Shown one piece after another: positions 48,656 to 60,769 of a stretch of 64,000 nucleotides of DNA. A model generated the notes under the pieces. The model did not search any database. It was not told the DNA's origin and saw nothing but the letters and a program-made list of their open reading frames with translations. This stretch comes from Typha latifolia (taxonomy: Eukaryota; Streptophyta; Magnoliopsida; Poales; Typhaceae), in assembly GCA_019914945.1 (NCBI GenBank), contig CM034101.1:15201188-15265187 (forward strand), written 5' to 3'. Numbering within the stretch: the stretch's first letter is position 1; every line of letters begins with the position of its first letter. The position numbers and the translations under genes are program-made.

Positions 48656-49702
48656 TCAAACCTTGCAGTAGAGGCTACCACCCTCAGGATGCTGCTGCGC
48701 GAGTGCAAGTGCCCTTTCAAACTGGCTCCACCTCTGCTCCAACTCCCCACTATATCCAACCGACATGCGGATAAGTCCCGGAGAAATCCCCGCCTGCGCC
48801 CTATCCTCAGGAGGCATCTCGCTGCTCGTGCTACTCCCCGAGCACGACATGAGCGTCTCGTAGTAGCCAAGGCTGACAGCCATGAGGCCAAACTGGGTGG
48901 TGTTCTGGAGGTGCTGCATCAGTCGGTTGGCCTTCTCCTCTGAACCCATGTCGAGGCAAAGGAGGCCGCCGAAGCCGTAGCCGGGGTTGGCCATGGAGGC
49001 AAAGAGAGCGTGGTCGGGGTGGTCCGGGAGGCCAGGGTAGATGACCTTGAGGCCGAGCTTCTTCATGCGGGTGGCGTAAGTGAGGGCGCGGTAGGAGTGC
49101 TCCTTCATGCGGAGGGAGAGGTGGGGGAGGCGCTCAGAGATCTCGAACGCCACCTTGGCGTTCATGGTCGGGCCGAGGAGCATAAGGGCGCCCTCGTGGA
49201 GGTCCATCATGGAGTTCACTAGGCTTGCCGGACCACAGATGGCGCCTGGTTAAGTACACAATTAGTTAAACTTAATCAAGTGATTTCTGTTCTTTTTGTC
49301 AAACTACAGGATGCTCGTTAGTTTTATTCTTTCTATTTAGATATATCAGGTCTAATATTTTTTGGGTAACATGTCGCGAGCTCATGAAACATGATTACAT
49401 GTAAGAGTTAAAGTATATTTTAACCCCTGTAATTTAGATGTAATCGTTTTATATTATAAACCTCTAACTGGATTGCAATTGCAGACGACATCCACAGAGA
49501 TGATAAAATGACAAATAGTTTCTCTGTTAAACAAATATATATTCGAAGATAAAGTTCAATGTATCTCAATGTCACCAAAATCAGAATGATGCAAAAGAAA
49601 AGTTGGGAGTTAGAATAATTTTTGTCCAAAGAATGGAATGATAACCCAAATTTGTACATGCATACACTTTTTTTAATATCCTTACATACTCTATCGATTT
49701 GT

Positions 49703-49758
<56 letters not shown>

Positions 49759-51451
49759 ACTCATGCATTCACGGGTCAATACAGGACAAGGAAAAGCTAA
49801 GCAACATGTAGCATGAGGGGGGGGAGTGCAGGGCACATGCATGGACGCCAGATCACGGGAACTCTGCCTCACTACCGTGAAGCCGTTCCTACTCTTCTCA
49901 ACTCTTCTGGCTGACGCATCTTAATTGGAATCTCTGGTACATGGTCGGGTATCTGACCAGAATCTTACAAAATTATTATATATGTTTTATGTTCTGTACC
50001 AACTACAGGACGGGGATGAGTGACCCGTGCTGATAAGTTAGAGACTCTAGATAACGCCATATAGATCGAGTAGTCTCACAATGACAAGCTTGGACTTGTG
50101 ATCTAATCTGACTAACTCTTATATCGAAAGCTATATCAAAAACGTATAGTATCCCAACCACGTTATATTATAAGGTCATTAGCCTTTTTAAGTTTTCTTA
50201 CGCATACTGCAAAATCCTTTATGTAAGCACATAGCTCTCTAACACCTCTATACTTTATGTAGGTGTCTTCGCCTCATTAAGCTTACCTAAAAAACTTCTC
50301 ACTTGATAATGACAATTAACGGCTAAGATCTCCGTGCATCCTCACCTACTCTTGAATCTAATTATTCTACATTCCCAAATCCTAGCATTGCTCACTTAAA
50401 TTAGTAAAAGAAATCCTAATATAACACTCAGAAACCTATTATCAGTCCCGTCGCTTTCACACTTAAAAAGTATTTACCTTCACCAAAAAAAAAAGGACTC
50501 TGACCGTGATATTGTTTGATGATCGGATCGTAGTCTTATTGTGGAACAACCGATCAAATGGATTTTCATTTTTGTGCATATGCGTTATTAAAGGATACGA
50601 AAAAGAAAAAAGAAATCAAGAGAAGAACAGTCCAGAAAAGCGCGTGTTAAAAGCGAGTAATCAGCTAGGGTATATTGTTACATACCGGCGATGACATCGG
50701 CGCCGCCGCTGATGAATTTGGAGACGCTGTGCACGACCACGTCCGCACCCAATTTCGCCGGCGAGATCACCATCGGCGCGAAGGTGTTGTCCACCACGAG
50801 CTTCACCCCCTTCTCCCTCGCCACCTCTGCCAGCCTCGCCACGTCAGCCACCGCCAGGGTCGGATTCGCCACCGCCTCCACGTACAAAACCGTCGTCACC
50901 CCCTCCCTTATCGCCGCCCTCACAGCGGCCAGATCCCCCACGTCCACGAATGTCGCCGTGATCCCGCACGTGCGGGGCAAGAACCTCGAGAGCAATGCGT
51001 GCGTGCCTCCATAGAGGCACCGGGAGGCCACCACGTGCCCCCCCGCGCCGACGAGTTGGAGGAGGACGGCGGAGATCGCCGACATCCCAGACGCGGTGCA
51101 GTAGGCGGCCTCCGTACCCTCCATCGCTGCCATCTGCCGGCCGAGATTCAGGACGGTGGGATTGAAGTGGCGGGAGTAGATGAAGAAGTCCCGGTCCGGG
51201 CCGAGCTCGCCGGCGAACATCCGCCGCATCGTCTCTGCCTCCATCACCGTGAAGGTCGCTGACGCCTCGATCGACATGTTGACCCCACCGTGCTCGCCGA
51301 ACTCGTGCCGCGCGCTTGCCAGCGCGGCAGCCGGATCCCCGAATCGCCTGTACTTCGCCGCCGCTCCAGACTCGCCGTCGTCATCATTCTCCGGCTGGCG
51401 CTTCTTGGTGTTCGCGATCGCGACGATCGCCGATTGGACCGCTTCCGCCAT
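48656..51451 (-). CDS. MGL: Methionine gamma-lyase (PLP enzyme)
   Basis: Two exons, 51451-50686 and 49245-48656, give 451 residues, close to Arabidopsis MGL (At1g64660). The enzyme splits L-methionine into methanethiol, 2-oxobutanoate and ammonia, feeding isoleucine synthesis and disposing of excess methionine in the cytosol. The Cys/Met metabolism PLP fold is clear: YSRHFNPTVLNLGRQMAAME, the YCTASGMSAI phosphate-binding loop, VVDNTFAPM with the cofactor-binding Asp, and HSVSKFISGGAD, whose lysine at about residue 245 forms the Schiff base. The second exon starts AICGPASLVNSMMDLHEGAL and ends with the substrate-carboxylate region ISPGLIRMSVGYSGE. The single intron splits the codon right after GGADVIAG. 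Exon 1 is strongly GC-rich. No transit peptide is evident, which fits a cytosolic enzyme. Confidence 0.92.
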
Positions 51452-51538
51452 TGCTGGATCGGTGAAAGGGATGGGGAGAGGAGGAATTATAATTGAGGTG
51501 AGGTTTGGGGATGGAATAGAAGTGAGCGGGGTAGTTTG

Positions 51539-51546
51539 TATTTATA
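51539..51546 (-). promoter_or_regulatory. Putative TATA box of methionine gamma-lyase
   Basis: TATAAATA on the minus strand about 90 bases upstream of the start codon, which would give a leader of about 60 bases. Confidence 0.55.
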
Positions 51547-53939
51547 GAAGGGAGGAACGGTATATTGTCCCGCTGTGGTGGATCAGGTTAAACGTGAATT
51601 GGGACGGGAAAGTGGAAACGTGTGAGAATTGGGGGGAGATGGAGATTAATTCGGGACCAAAAAGGAAGAGATTAATTCCGGTAGGCGAAACGGATGGGGA
51701 AAGTCAGGACTATGCAATGAATCGGGTCCTATTTATGGTAGTCCTTTCATACTGAGATTTAGTACTATTATTGAGATTATTGATACAATAATCTCTACGG
51801 TATTTATTTACACGTCAATGTGAGTGTCCCTCTTCTTTCGTTGCATGGATACATACCACTCGACTACTATCGTGTACATTTGCCCTCGAAATATTATTCT
51901 TTGGTGAATAATTTAACGACATAATTGTCTTGTATATTATCAGGTAAGAGTATTCAAATTTTCTACCATTTAAATGGTTTACATTTTTAAAAACATAAAC
52001 TGATAAGCATTCATAGAAAAGATGACGATTTTAGACTTTTTACAACGTAAACGAAGAATAGTCGTACAGAAAAAGATAAGCTTATCGTGCATGTCATCCA
52101 GTAGTATAATCATTTCATCATTTATTTTAAAACCTTAAATTATTAAAAATTTAAAATATATAACGTCCACGTGTTATTGAACAGTAGCACGTAAATAGGT
52201 TATATATGGCTGGAAACGTTACAACAAGCATTAGAGCTGTTACCATAATCGTCGGTTTTGGACAACGACATCGGTAGTGCAATCAAATTGACGAGGCTCT
52301 AAGAATTGATTAGCAAGAAGTCAGTTCTTACTTTAATAGAGGACGAGTGGAGGAGAAAAAAAACGTAATTCGTATGCATCTGGCAGTGACCTAACTAATG
52401 TGTGGTATATTTATAGTGTCCTAACTCCTAAGGTAAACAAGGGCACATTTAACACGAGAGCCATCTATCTGTTGCTATAGTGTAGAACACGTGGCGATAG
52501 CTACGGCGATAAGCTGAGGAGGAATCTTTTAATTAGCATGAGCTTCCGACAGCTAGGGAGAAGGTGAATGTCGCAATCGGGTCCACGGTTTGGGAGATAA
52601 GTACCACGCAGATAAGCTCACGATATTTATCTCCGTGATCACCACCAACTTAGGATATGATATCACAAGTTTAGTCTTATTTTTTTTATTTTTTTACCTT
52701 TAGAGATTTCAGAATTCATTTTTCTTAAATTAGGTACACCGGCTTATCTCTGTGATTACGAATCCATTTATCTTTTATGAGGATCTTCTATGTAGATTGG
52801 ATACACTAACTTATCTCTGTGATCACGAATGTAGAATGTTTTCCAATCTTTTAGAGAATTTAGAATTCATTTATCTTTTAGGAGGATTTTTTATGGATAT
52901 ATGTGACTCTATTATAGGAAAATTGATGTGCTGATTACTAAAATTTAGTTCTATTTAATTTGAATTTAGTGGTTTAACGTGGTTAAGTGACATCATTGTT
53001 AGCCATAGTTTAGATGTTTAATTGTGGAGTAAACTAAGAATATATTTCTTATTTTTGATGTGATATAAAAAAGTAAAAAATGTGTTGATTTTAGAGAAAA
53101 ACTAGAATATGTTAAAAAAAAAAAAGACCAATATATCTTTTAATCCTGACTTATGTTAGTATTGAATTATTTTTATTAAATACAAGTTTTTGAATGATGG
53201 TAAATTTTCTTTCTCTTCTTTTTTATTTTATTTTAAAGAAGCTCACAAGTTTGCGGATTCATGAGCTTGTAAGCCCACAATTAAAGTCATTATATTTTTA
53301 GTTTACGAGATTGCAGGCTTACGAGACTACGATGGGCTTAAATACAAGCCCATAAACTTGTTGCCTTGCGAGCTTGTAAACCCATAATTATTAAATTACA
53401 CTTTCTTTTAAAATTTTAAGAATTATGGGCTTACAAGCCCGCAAGCGTTAGCGTAATTTTTGTTAGTCTTGTAGACTTATATCCATATGTGTTAAAATTA
53501 TCTTATATATATATATATATATATTCTCATATTATAAATTTTATTAAAGAAAAAAATAAGAGTAATTATTATGGCTTTACAAGGCTGCTTACGGGTTCAG
53601 AAGCTTGCATGCCCGCTATTATGTGCTTAGTAAGTTTAGATTTTTTTTTTTTTTTTTTTTGAAGAAAGAAAAATACGTTCAATTTGGAGAGAAATTAAAA
53701 TATATAAGAGATGATTTAAAATATGAATTTTATTATATCTACTTTAATGAGACATAACATAATGAAAAAAATATTAATTTTAGAGATGAATGATGTTAGT
53801 AAAAAAAGTTATGATAAATTGAAAATAATTCAAAGTTAGGTGGCATTTGTATTTTCTTTTCTCTCTGTTTTGTTTTGAGCTTAGTCAGTGATAATAAGAT
53901 GTTACTTATATTTTCTCTTTTTCTTTAACATGCCGATTT
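51547..53939. other. Intergenic stretch
   Basis: The first few hundred bases are the methionine gamma-lyase upstream region. Beyond that the DNA is AT-rich with no recognised gene. A repeat family with short inverted copies at 53263-53440 is listed separately, and a T run lies at about 53641-53660. Confidence 0.55.
53263..53440. repeat. Short inverted and direct copies of a GCTTGTAAGCCCA motif
   Basis: CTTGTAAGCCCACAATT (53266-53282) is nearly repeated in direct orientation at 53373-53389 and in inverted orientation at 53421-53437 (AATTATGGGCTTACAAG). Other fragments of the same motif lie between them. The layout resembles a decayed foldback or MITE-like element, but clear element ends and target duplications were not found. 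Confidence 0.45.
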
Positions 53940-55440
53940 GAGTGCAGAAACGAATAGATAAGTTGAGGATGAATTTTTTTGGCACGGGACGGTGGAGAAT
54001 AAAAAAAAAATTATGCTCTAGCCAGTTGGGACAAAGTGTGTAGAAAAAAATTTGGAGGAATGAGGATTATTAATCTTCATGATCTGAATAAATCTCTACT
54101 AGCTGAATGGTAGTGGAGGTTTCTAAATTTGGAACATCATTTGTGGATCTCTATTATTATGGAAAGATATTATAAAAAAAGTCAAGATTAATTCTTTCAT
54201 ACTGGTTAATTCTAGTAGAGTTTCTCCTTTTTTGGAGGGGAATACTACAAACTAGAGTAGTGTTTAAAACTGGTTTGCAGTAGGAAATTCATAATGACAG
54301 ACGTGTAAAATTTTGGAAAGACATTTGGATTGAGGACTGTTCTCTTGCGATTAGTTATCCTCAGTTGTTTAATATAGTCTGGGATGAAGATGCAAATATA
54401 TATGAGGTTTGGCCTGAAAGAGGAGATTAGCAGTTCAAATATAGAAGAATGTTATTCGAGAATTTTCTATTAGAAAAACAACATATGATCAATTTTGTGA
54501 ATACCCAATGTACCTGGAGAGATACGAGTAATGACTAAGTTAGATGTAGATGAGAAAACAATTGTATTTTCACTATTAAATCTCTCTGTAGATTATTTAA
54601 TTATAGGGGTGTTATCTCTAAAAGCTTGCCAATAATATGAAAGCTGAAGACTCTTTAAAAGTTAGAGTTTTTTTTTGTGGTTGGCTTGTAATAATAGAGT
54701 GTTGACTAGAGATAACTTGCTTAAGAAAGACTAAACTGGCAACTCTACTTGCGTTTTTTTTATAAAAGAGATGAGTAAGTGGATAACCTATTTTTGAGGT
54801 GTAAATATAATGGTAAGTTGTTGCGGCAAATGATGAAGTATTGGAGAATTTAAAGTAAGACGAAGCATACGAAAGATTGGTTCCAAATGACAATCTAAAT
54901 TTAGAGAGAGAGAGAAAAATGGTGGTATATTTTGTTAAGTACAATAATTTGAGTTCTTTAGGTTAGAAATAAATAATAGAATTTTAAATAACTGTGTCAC
55001 ATCTTATAAAGCTTTCTCACATAAGGTAACATCCTTGTTTCTCTGTTGGCTAGGAATTTAAGGAGAGAAGGCTACGAAATGGGCTCGTCGACTAATGGAT
55101 GATTATTTGCTGAACAAGGTGGTAGATTTGGAGGAAGACTGATGCTACTGCTGTGGAGTTATCTTTTTGTTGTTCATTTTCAATACTTTGAAAGATGTTT
55201 AATAGATTTAGAACTACTTTGTGATACTTGTTTTGCTAGTGATAGTTTCGTTTTGGGCAGTAGGTTGATGCTTTATGTGGTGTTAACTTGATGTTTGTAA
55301 GGTTAATTTTTTTTTTGACAGGATGAACTGTTGTTTTGGCTTATTCTAATTGCGTTGTTAGAAAGGCTTATAGAGTCAATTTTTTGTTACAGGGTGTATT
55401 CACTTTTTCTAGAGACTTTGGTCACCGATTGTGCTACTAA
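53940..55440 (+). mobile_element. Decayed LINE (non-LTR retrotransposon), 3' part of ORF2
   Basis: Broken plus-strand frames read in the order of the end of a plant L1-type ORF2. The stretch ASWDKVCRKKFGGMRIINLH, then LNKSLLAEW, stop, WRF lies near 54020-54125 (family consensus WDKVC.PK..GGLG...L...N.ALL.KWWWR). WIEDCSLAISYPQLFNIVWD follows near 54325. A zinc-finger-like C-terminal region at about 54640-54840 reads LKVRVFFCGWL and then TRDNLLKK, stop, TGNSTCVF. Frames shift several times and there are many stops. The 5' part with the endonuclease and most of the reverse transcriptase is missing, as expected for 5'-truncated LINE copies. No poly(A) end was fixed. Confidence 0.65.
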
Positions 55441-56084
55441 TTAAGTTTTAATCGAATTGCAGACTGTCTGTTAAAAAAAAAGAGAGAAAATGATTAGGAG
55501 TACTCTTTCAAAATTTATATGTATATGAATTATTTTTAAGACCTGGGTATTCATCTTCTCTTATCAGAGAAGCGCACTCAACTCGGTGCATGGTTAGATT
55601 GCAAATAAGAAGCTTTTGGGGAATATGCATACAAAAAAAAAAGGAAAACCGCTGGACTTGTAGCATCCACGTAAGCAATAGCTCCTGTGACCCCAAAAGG
55701 AGAATTAACTATGATCCATCAAAGTACCAACCTAAAGATCCTCTCCTCGACCAGTTGCGTAACATCTGACGCCTATCCTTCTCACGCCTATCTGGATCCC
55801 ACCCAAGATTCCCTTTCCGATCTCGCAGGGGCACCAATGGGAAATCAGTGATGGATGATACACGACAACGGAGTGTGGAAATTCCTATCTTGGTGCCTGC
55901 AGACGATCCGCTCTTCATCGCCAGAATGTAGGTGGCCGGGGATGTGTCCTAATACGTGCACAAGAACTTACCCATATCCAGAAGTCAACGATCTAGAAAA
56001 AGAGCATTTCCTCTTCACCCCCGGCGATCCAACTTCCTCCAGTCCTCCATGAAGTGATTCAATTTGCAACTCTTTCGCTTCACA
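55441..56084. other. Upstream region and leader of the oligopeptide transporter
   Basis: No protein was recognised. The GC-richer part from about 55700 to 56084 is probably promoter and leader. A stretch near 55855-55930 reads DDTRQRSVEIPILVPADDPL in one frame, but stops follow and no family match is known. Confidence 0.45.
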
Positions 56085-58912
56085 ATGGAGTCTCCTCCTC
56101 CTCCTCCTCCTCGTGCTCAACTCAAAGCTCCATTGCGTAACTATCTATTACTCTCTAATAAATTCTTTCCTTTAGCTAATAAATTCCACCTCTTTAATTA
56201 ATGGTCTTCTCCTCTTTCCAATTCCGCAATTCGCAGTCTCCAAGCCCATCCATGGCGAAATCGACGACTACCCATCCACCTCAGTGCCGTCGAACTCCCC
56301 AGTGGAGCAGGTGGCCCTCACCGTCCCGGTCGCCGACGACCCCTCCCTCCCGTGCCTCACCTTCCGCATGTGGGTCCTCGGCGTCGCCTCCTGCGCTGTC
56401 CTCTCCTTCCTCAACCAGTTCTTCTGGTACCGCAGCGAGCCGCTCTCCATCACCTCCATCTCCGCGCAGATCGCCGTCATCCCCCTCGGCCACCTCATGG
56501 CCTCCGCCATCACCTCCCGCATCTTCCTCAAGGACACCTCTTTCCAGTTCACACTCAATCCCGGGCCGTTCAATGTCAAGGAGCACGTGCTCATCACCAT
56601 CTTCGCCAGCTCCGGCGCCGGCAACGTATACGCCGTCCACATCGTCTCAGCCGTCAAGGTCTTCTATAAGAAGAACATGACCTTCTTCATCTCCTTGGTC
56701 GTCATCGTAACCACGCAGGTATGTCATCACTTACTAAATCATTGATCATTTCCTCTCCCAAGTTAGTAAAAATAATTGAATGAGAATTTCTTTGAAAAAA
56801 GAGCAGGTCTTGGGATATGGATGGGCAGGGCTATTTAGGAAATACTTAGTAGAACCTGCAGCTATGTGGTGGCCTTACAATCTTGTTCAAGTCTCTCTTT
56901 TCAGGTGACACTTTTACCTCTTTCTGTATAAATTATCAGGGAAAAAGTTACTTCTTTCGATCTAACTTTGTGATCTTGGATATAGAGCACTTCATGAGAA
57001 AGAAGAGAGGCAGAGGGGAAGATTGACAAGGAACCAATTCTTTTTGATTGCCTTCATTTGTAGCTTTGCCTACTATGTATTCCCAGGCTACCTCTTCAAG
57101 ATGCTAACTTCTGTATCTTGGATATGCTGGGTCTTCCCCAACTCAGTCCTGGCACAACAAATAGGTTCCGGAATGCATGGGCTCGGTATCGCGACAATTG
57201 GGCTCGATTGGTCGTCGGTGTGCGCCTACCTTGGTAGCCCGCTCGCTAGCCCGTGGTTCGCCACTGCGAACATAGGTGTAGGATTTTTCCTTCTTATGTA
57301 TGTCATCACTCCCGTGACATACTGGCTGGATGTGTATAATGCTAAGACCTTTCCAATATTCTCTGATGGGCTATTCACCTCTAAGGGACTCAGATACAAT
57401 ATTTCCACCATTATTGACTCTCATTTCCAGTTTGATGCTAATGCTTATGAGAAAGAGGGGCCTCTCTATCTTAGCACCTTCTTTGCCATGACTTATGGCC
57501 TCAGCTTCGCCTCGCTCACTGCCACAATTGTTCATGTTCTCTTGTTCCATGGAAGGTAAAACTTTACCAAGCTCACAATCTCAGAATGGTAATTTTTATG
57601 TTGTATCCAAACTCTAAGGAAGAAAAAATTATCCTATCTGTGCAGAGAAATATTGGAGATGAGTAAAATGGCATTTCGAGAGGAGAGGATGGATGTGCAT
57701 ACAAGGCTAATGAGCAGATACAAGCAAGTTCCTCAATGGTGGTTTGTGTGCATACTTGTAGTTAATGTTGCTCTTACTATCTTCGCATGTGAGTACTACA
57801 TAGATCAGCTCCAATTGCCATGGTGGGGTGTGTTGTTAGCGTGCGGCATCGCCTTTTCCTTCACTCTGCCCATCGGAATCCTCAAAGCTACAACTAACCA
57901 GGTCTAAATTTGGGTGTTCTTTTGATGATAGATTCAATTTCTATGCATATTATTAGCATCTACTTCAGGATTTCACTTATATGAACATTATGACAAACAG
58001 ACACCAGGGCTGAATGTCATCACAGAGTATATCATAGGCTATCTATACCCAGGTCGCCCTGTTGCAAATATGTGCTTCAAAGTTTATGGTTTCATTAGCA
58101 TGAAGCAGGCATTGAATTTTCTGCAAGACTTCAAACTGGGCCACTACATGAAGATTCCTCCCAAAGCAATGTTTATGGCACAGGTTGGCTTCCTTTAAAC
58201 ATTCTTATCATCTCACGGTATTGAGAGAATCTACCATGAATCAAGTGTACCATCGTCAAATCTATGATTACTGAAGAAATTATGTTTCTGTTAGGTTGTT
58301 GGAACACTAGAGTCAGCAATAGTTCACTTGGGAACTGCATGGTGGCTAATGGACACGATCCCAGACATATGCGACAGAGCAAAGATGTCACCTGAAAGCC
58401 CATGGACATGCCCGAGCGACCATGTCTTCTACGACGCATCCGTCGTCTGGGGCCTCATCGGGCCTCGCAGAATCTTCGGCAATCTCGGGACCTACTCGGC
58501 CATCAACTGGTTCTTCCTTCTTGGAGCCATAGCTCCACTTCTGGTCTGGATTGCTCACAGAGCCTTTCCAGGACACCAATGGATTCGTCTCATCAACATC
58601 CCTATCATGATCAGTGCTCTGGGCCAGATGCCTCCGGCCACCGCAGTTAATTACACTACTTGGGTCCTTGTTGGATTTGTCTCCGGCTTTGTTGTCTATA
58701 GGTATAGACGAGGCTGGTGGCAACGCCACAATTACATACTCTCTGGTGCACTGGATGCTGGACTGGCATTCATGGGTGTGTTGCTGTACCTGTGTTTGGA
58801 GTTTGAGGGGATTAAGCTAAGTTGGTGGGGTAATAAGCTGGATGGGTGCACCTTGGCTTCTTGCCCTACTGCGCATGGTGTTGCCGTCGACCATTGCCCA
58901 ATCTCTTCTTGA
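56085..58912 (+). CDS. Oligopeptide transporter (OPT family)
   Basis: Seven exons, 56085-56136, 56237-56718, 56807-56904, 56986-57555, 57646-57901, 58001-58183 and 58295-58912, give 752 residues, a normal length for a plant OPT. The short first exon ([17 protein letters not shown]) is joined in phase 1. The family signatures are present: the NPG motif in [18 protein letters not shown], the [20 protein letters not shown] block, [19 protein letters not shown], and the KIPP motif as KIPPKAMF. Many hydrophobic segments run through the protein, consistent with the 12-16 membrane spans of the family. OPT proteins are proton-coupled carriers of small peptides, and some members move metal complexes or glutathione. 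The PT-clade form (NPG plus KIPP) fits a plasma-membrane OPT. The substrate cannot be read from sequence. Confidence 0.92.
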
Positions 58913-59659
58913 TTGTGATTGTTTAAATTGGAATTTTATTCTTGTGAAAAAGAAGTGTATATGTTTGTGACAGAGAAAGTAAATAAGAGTAAATGAGTAA
59001 GGAGGAGCAATTGTTGCATTTGTGGTTGTGATTTTAATGTACAAAGCTCTCAAAAAACAATCATCCTAATAGAAATCCAATTTTATCTGTACTCTCTGCA
59101 AGCTTGTTTCAAAATTCTTCCTTTCCCTCGCTTTTGTGTTGGTATCTTAGAAGTCCTTTCTTCTCCGGAAATTATCCAGCTTCATATCCACATCTCTCTC
59201 CTCAGGCTGCTGCGGCCTCTTTTCGTCTTCCTCAAAGTCAAATATATGGTGAATCTAATATAGAGTTGCAAATTAACTCATGAAATCTGAATGTAAGTGA
59301 AAAGAACTCCTGCTCATCAGGACAGAGCTACCTTTTTTTTGATTGATCTTAATATTCCATAATAAACAAAGAACAAAGAACCTCTGATGATCATCAAAAC
59401 CACCATAATTCAGATGGAAGCCAGATAAAAGCTTATCGATACTACTTCAGAATAAACTACACGAAATGGTATACTTGTGTAACAATTAATCTGAAACAAC
59501 CTTGAGCAGCCAAAAGACTGAATCAACTCAACGCAAGGAAACAAGCCCTCCAGCATAAGTTAGAACAACATATATTATAACTTGACAAGAAAAAGAGAAA
59601 AAGAACTAAGGTAGCTAGCTATATTATTGGATCTGGAAATATAAATTTGAATGAAGAAT
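58913..59659. other. 3' UTR of the transporter and spacer before MIR171
   Basis: The transporter 3' UTR probably ends near 59090. The rest is AT-rich with no recognised coding sequence. It would include the 3' end of the minus-strand MIR171 primary transcript. Confidence 0.5.
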
Positions 59660-59742
59660 ACATGAGTGATATTGGTTCGGCTCGCCTCTTCTTCAATGAT
59701 ATCGACATGAAAGAGATGAACCGAACCAATACCACGCCATGT
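59660..59742 (-). ncRNA. MIR171: MIR171 precursor hairpin, miR171h subtype
   Basis: On the minus strand the 3' arm carries a miR171h-type sequence at 59684-59664 (CGAGCCGAACCAATATCACT plus C). The 5' arm star region is at about 59734-59714 (TGGTATTGGTTCGGTTCATC). The arms pair nearly perfectly: within the duplex only one A-C mismatch and a few G-U wobbles are seen, the loop is short (about 59690-59711), and ACATG pairs with CATGT at the base. The sequence differs from classical miR171 and matches, with one or two changes, monocot miR171h/k and Medicago miR171h as I recall them. The miR171 family targets GRAS genes, and in Medicago miR171h targets NSP2, a regulator of arbuscular mycorrhizal symbiosis. 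The strand was chosen because mature miR171 sits on the 3' arm. Confidence 0.85.
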
Positions 59743-59810
59743 CCTCTTCTTCTCTTCTTCTTCTTCCTCTTCTTCTTTGCATGTCGACTAAGCTAGTATG
59801 GCATCACCTT

Positions 59811-59819
59811 TCTATATAG
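59811..59819 (-). promoter_or_regulatory. Putative TATA box of MIR171
   Basis: CTATATAGA on the minus strand about 75 bases upstream of the hairpin, followed on the transcript side by a purine-rich leader. It supports minus-strand transcription of the hairpin. Confidence 0.45.
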
Positions 59820-60360
59820 CACTAAAAAGTGTACTATCGAATTAAACAACAAATCTAACCTCCCACACACATGGAGCCAAGATAGATACAGAGCTCCTAG
59901 TGCCAGGTAATAACAATAAGGATCTATTACGTGATGGGTCGACCTAATAAGTAGTAACCAATGCTACCCCTACATCTAGTAATAACCAGATTTAATTGCT
60001 TAATTCTCAATTACTACCTATGTTATCTTGCATTGACCAATATTTTGCAATTAGGTGGTTATATTACCGTAGGATTTTGCACACTGACAGGCAACAAATT
60101 GGGTGGTCCTCACCCTCCTATTGGTAAAGATAACATTAATTATAACAAATTAAGCGAATCTTTGGGTAAAATATTTTCATTGGATAGCACTTGAACGAAC
60201 TTTTCCTAGTTTAATACTTGGGAGTCGTGAGTTAAAAAAGAGAAAATATTAAAATAAGTCAATCATGAGCTGCCAAATACTCTGACTGCATGGAGTTCTT
60301 GTAACAGGAGCTGCAAACAATCTGCCTGCTTTCAGCGGATTTGGACGGAAATGGGTTAGC

Positions 60361-60769
60361 AAATAAAGATGCTAAATAATACCAACCAACTCTAGTATAG
60401 TTGGTAGGTATTTTGCTCATGACCAAGGAGGTCATGAGTTCAACTCCAACACCAAGCAATATTGTGGAGAAATTGTTTGGTGGTTGGTAGTTTGGTGGCT
60501 TAGCTCGATTCGGTTGATGGCTCGGCAGTGCGGTTAGCTTGGAAGAACAGCTTGACAACGCAACGGCTTGGAGCAGGTCTCGGCGGCGTTTGATTCGAAG
60601 CAATTGTTCGGCGACGCATATGGCTTGACGCCTAGACTAGATAGCTAAAGAGTTTGGTGGGACCTAAAGTGCCTCTGTATCTAGGGAGGGTTGGCCCTTT
60701 GTCCGGCCCATATCTAGCCTTCAGGCTCATGAATGATCAAAAAAAAAAAAAAATAAAGATCTAAATAAT
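60361..60769 (+). mobile_element. Complete tRNA-derived SINE with target-site duplications
   Basis: The body runs from about 60381 to 60750. Its head carries RNA polymerase III promoter motifs: an A-box-like TAGTATAGTTGGTAGG near 60394 and a B-box GAGTTCAACTCC near 60437 that fits GWTCRANNC. A unique middle part follows and the element ends in a run of A after AATGATC. The flanks AAATAAAGATGCTAAATAAT (60361-60380) and AAATAAAGATCTAAATAAT (60751-60769) are a target-site duplication that differs by one base. All signs of LINE-driven retroposition are present. A 5'-truncated relative lies at 15727-15975 in the opposite orientation. The named family was not recognised. Confidence 0.75.

Noticed and set aside
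49820..49850. miR164-like stretch (GTGCAGGGCACATGCATGG)
   Set aside because: It differs from miR164 by a deletion and substitutions, and no complementary arm is nearby to form a hairpin.
50675..51755. Plus-strand frames over methionine gamma-lyase exon 1
   Set aside because: They are antisense shadows of a GC-rich exon with no family match.
56201..56680. Overlapping Pro/Ser-rich and acidic frames in the transporter exon 2
   Set aside because: They are other-frame shadows of the GC-rich OPT exon.
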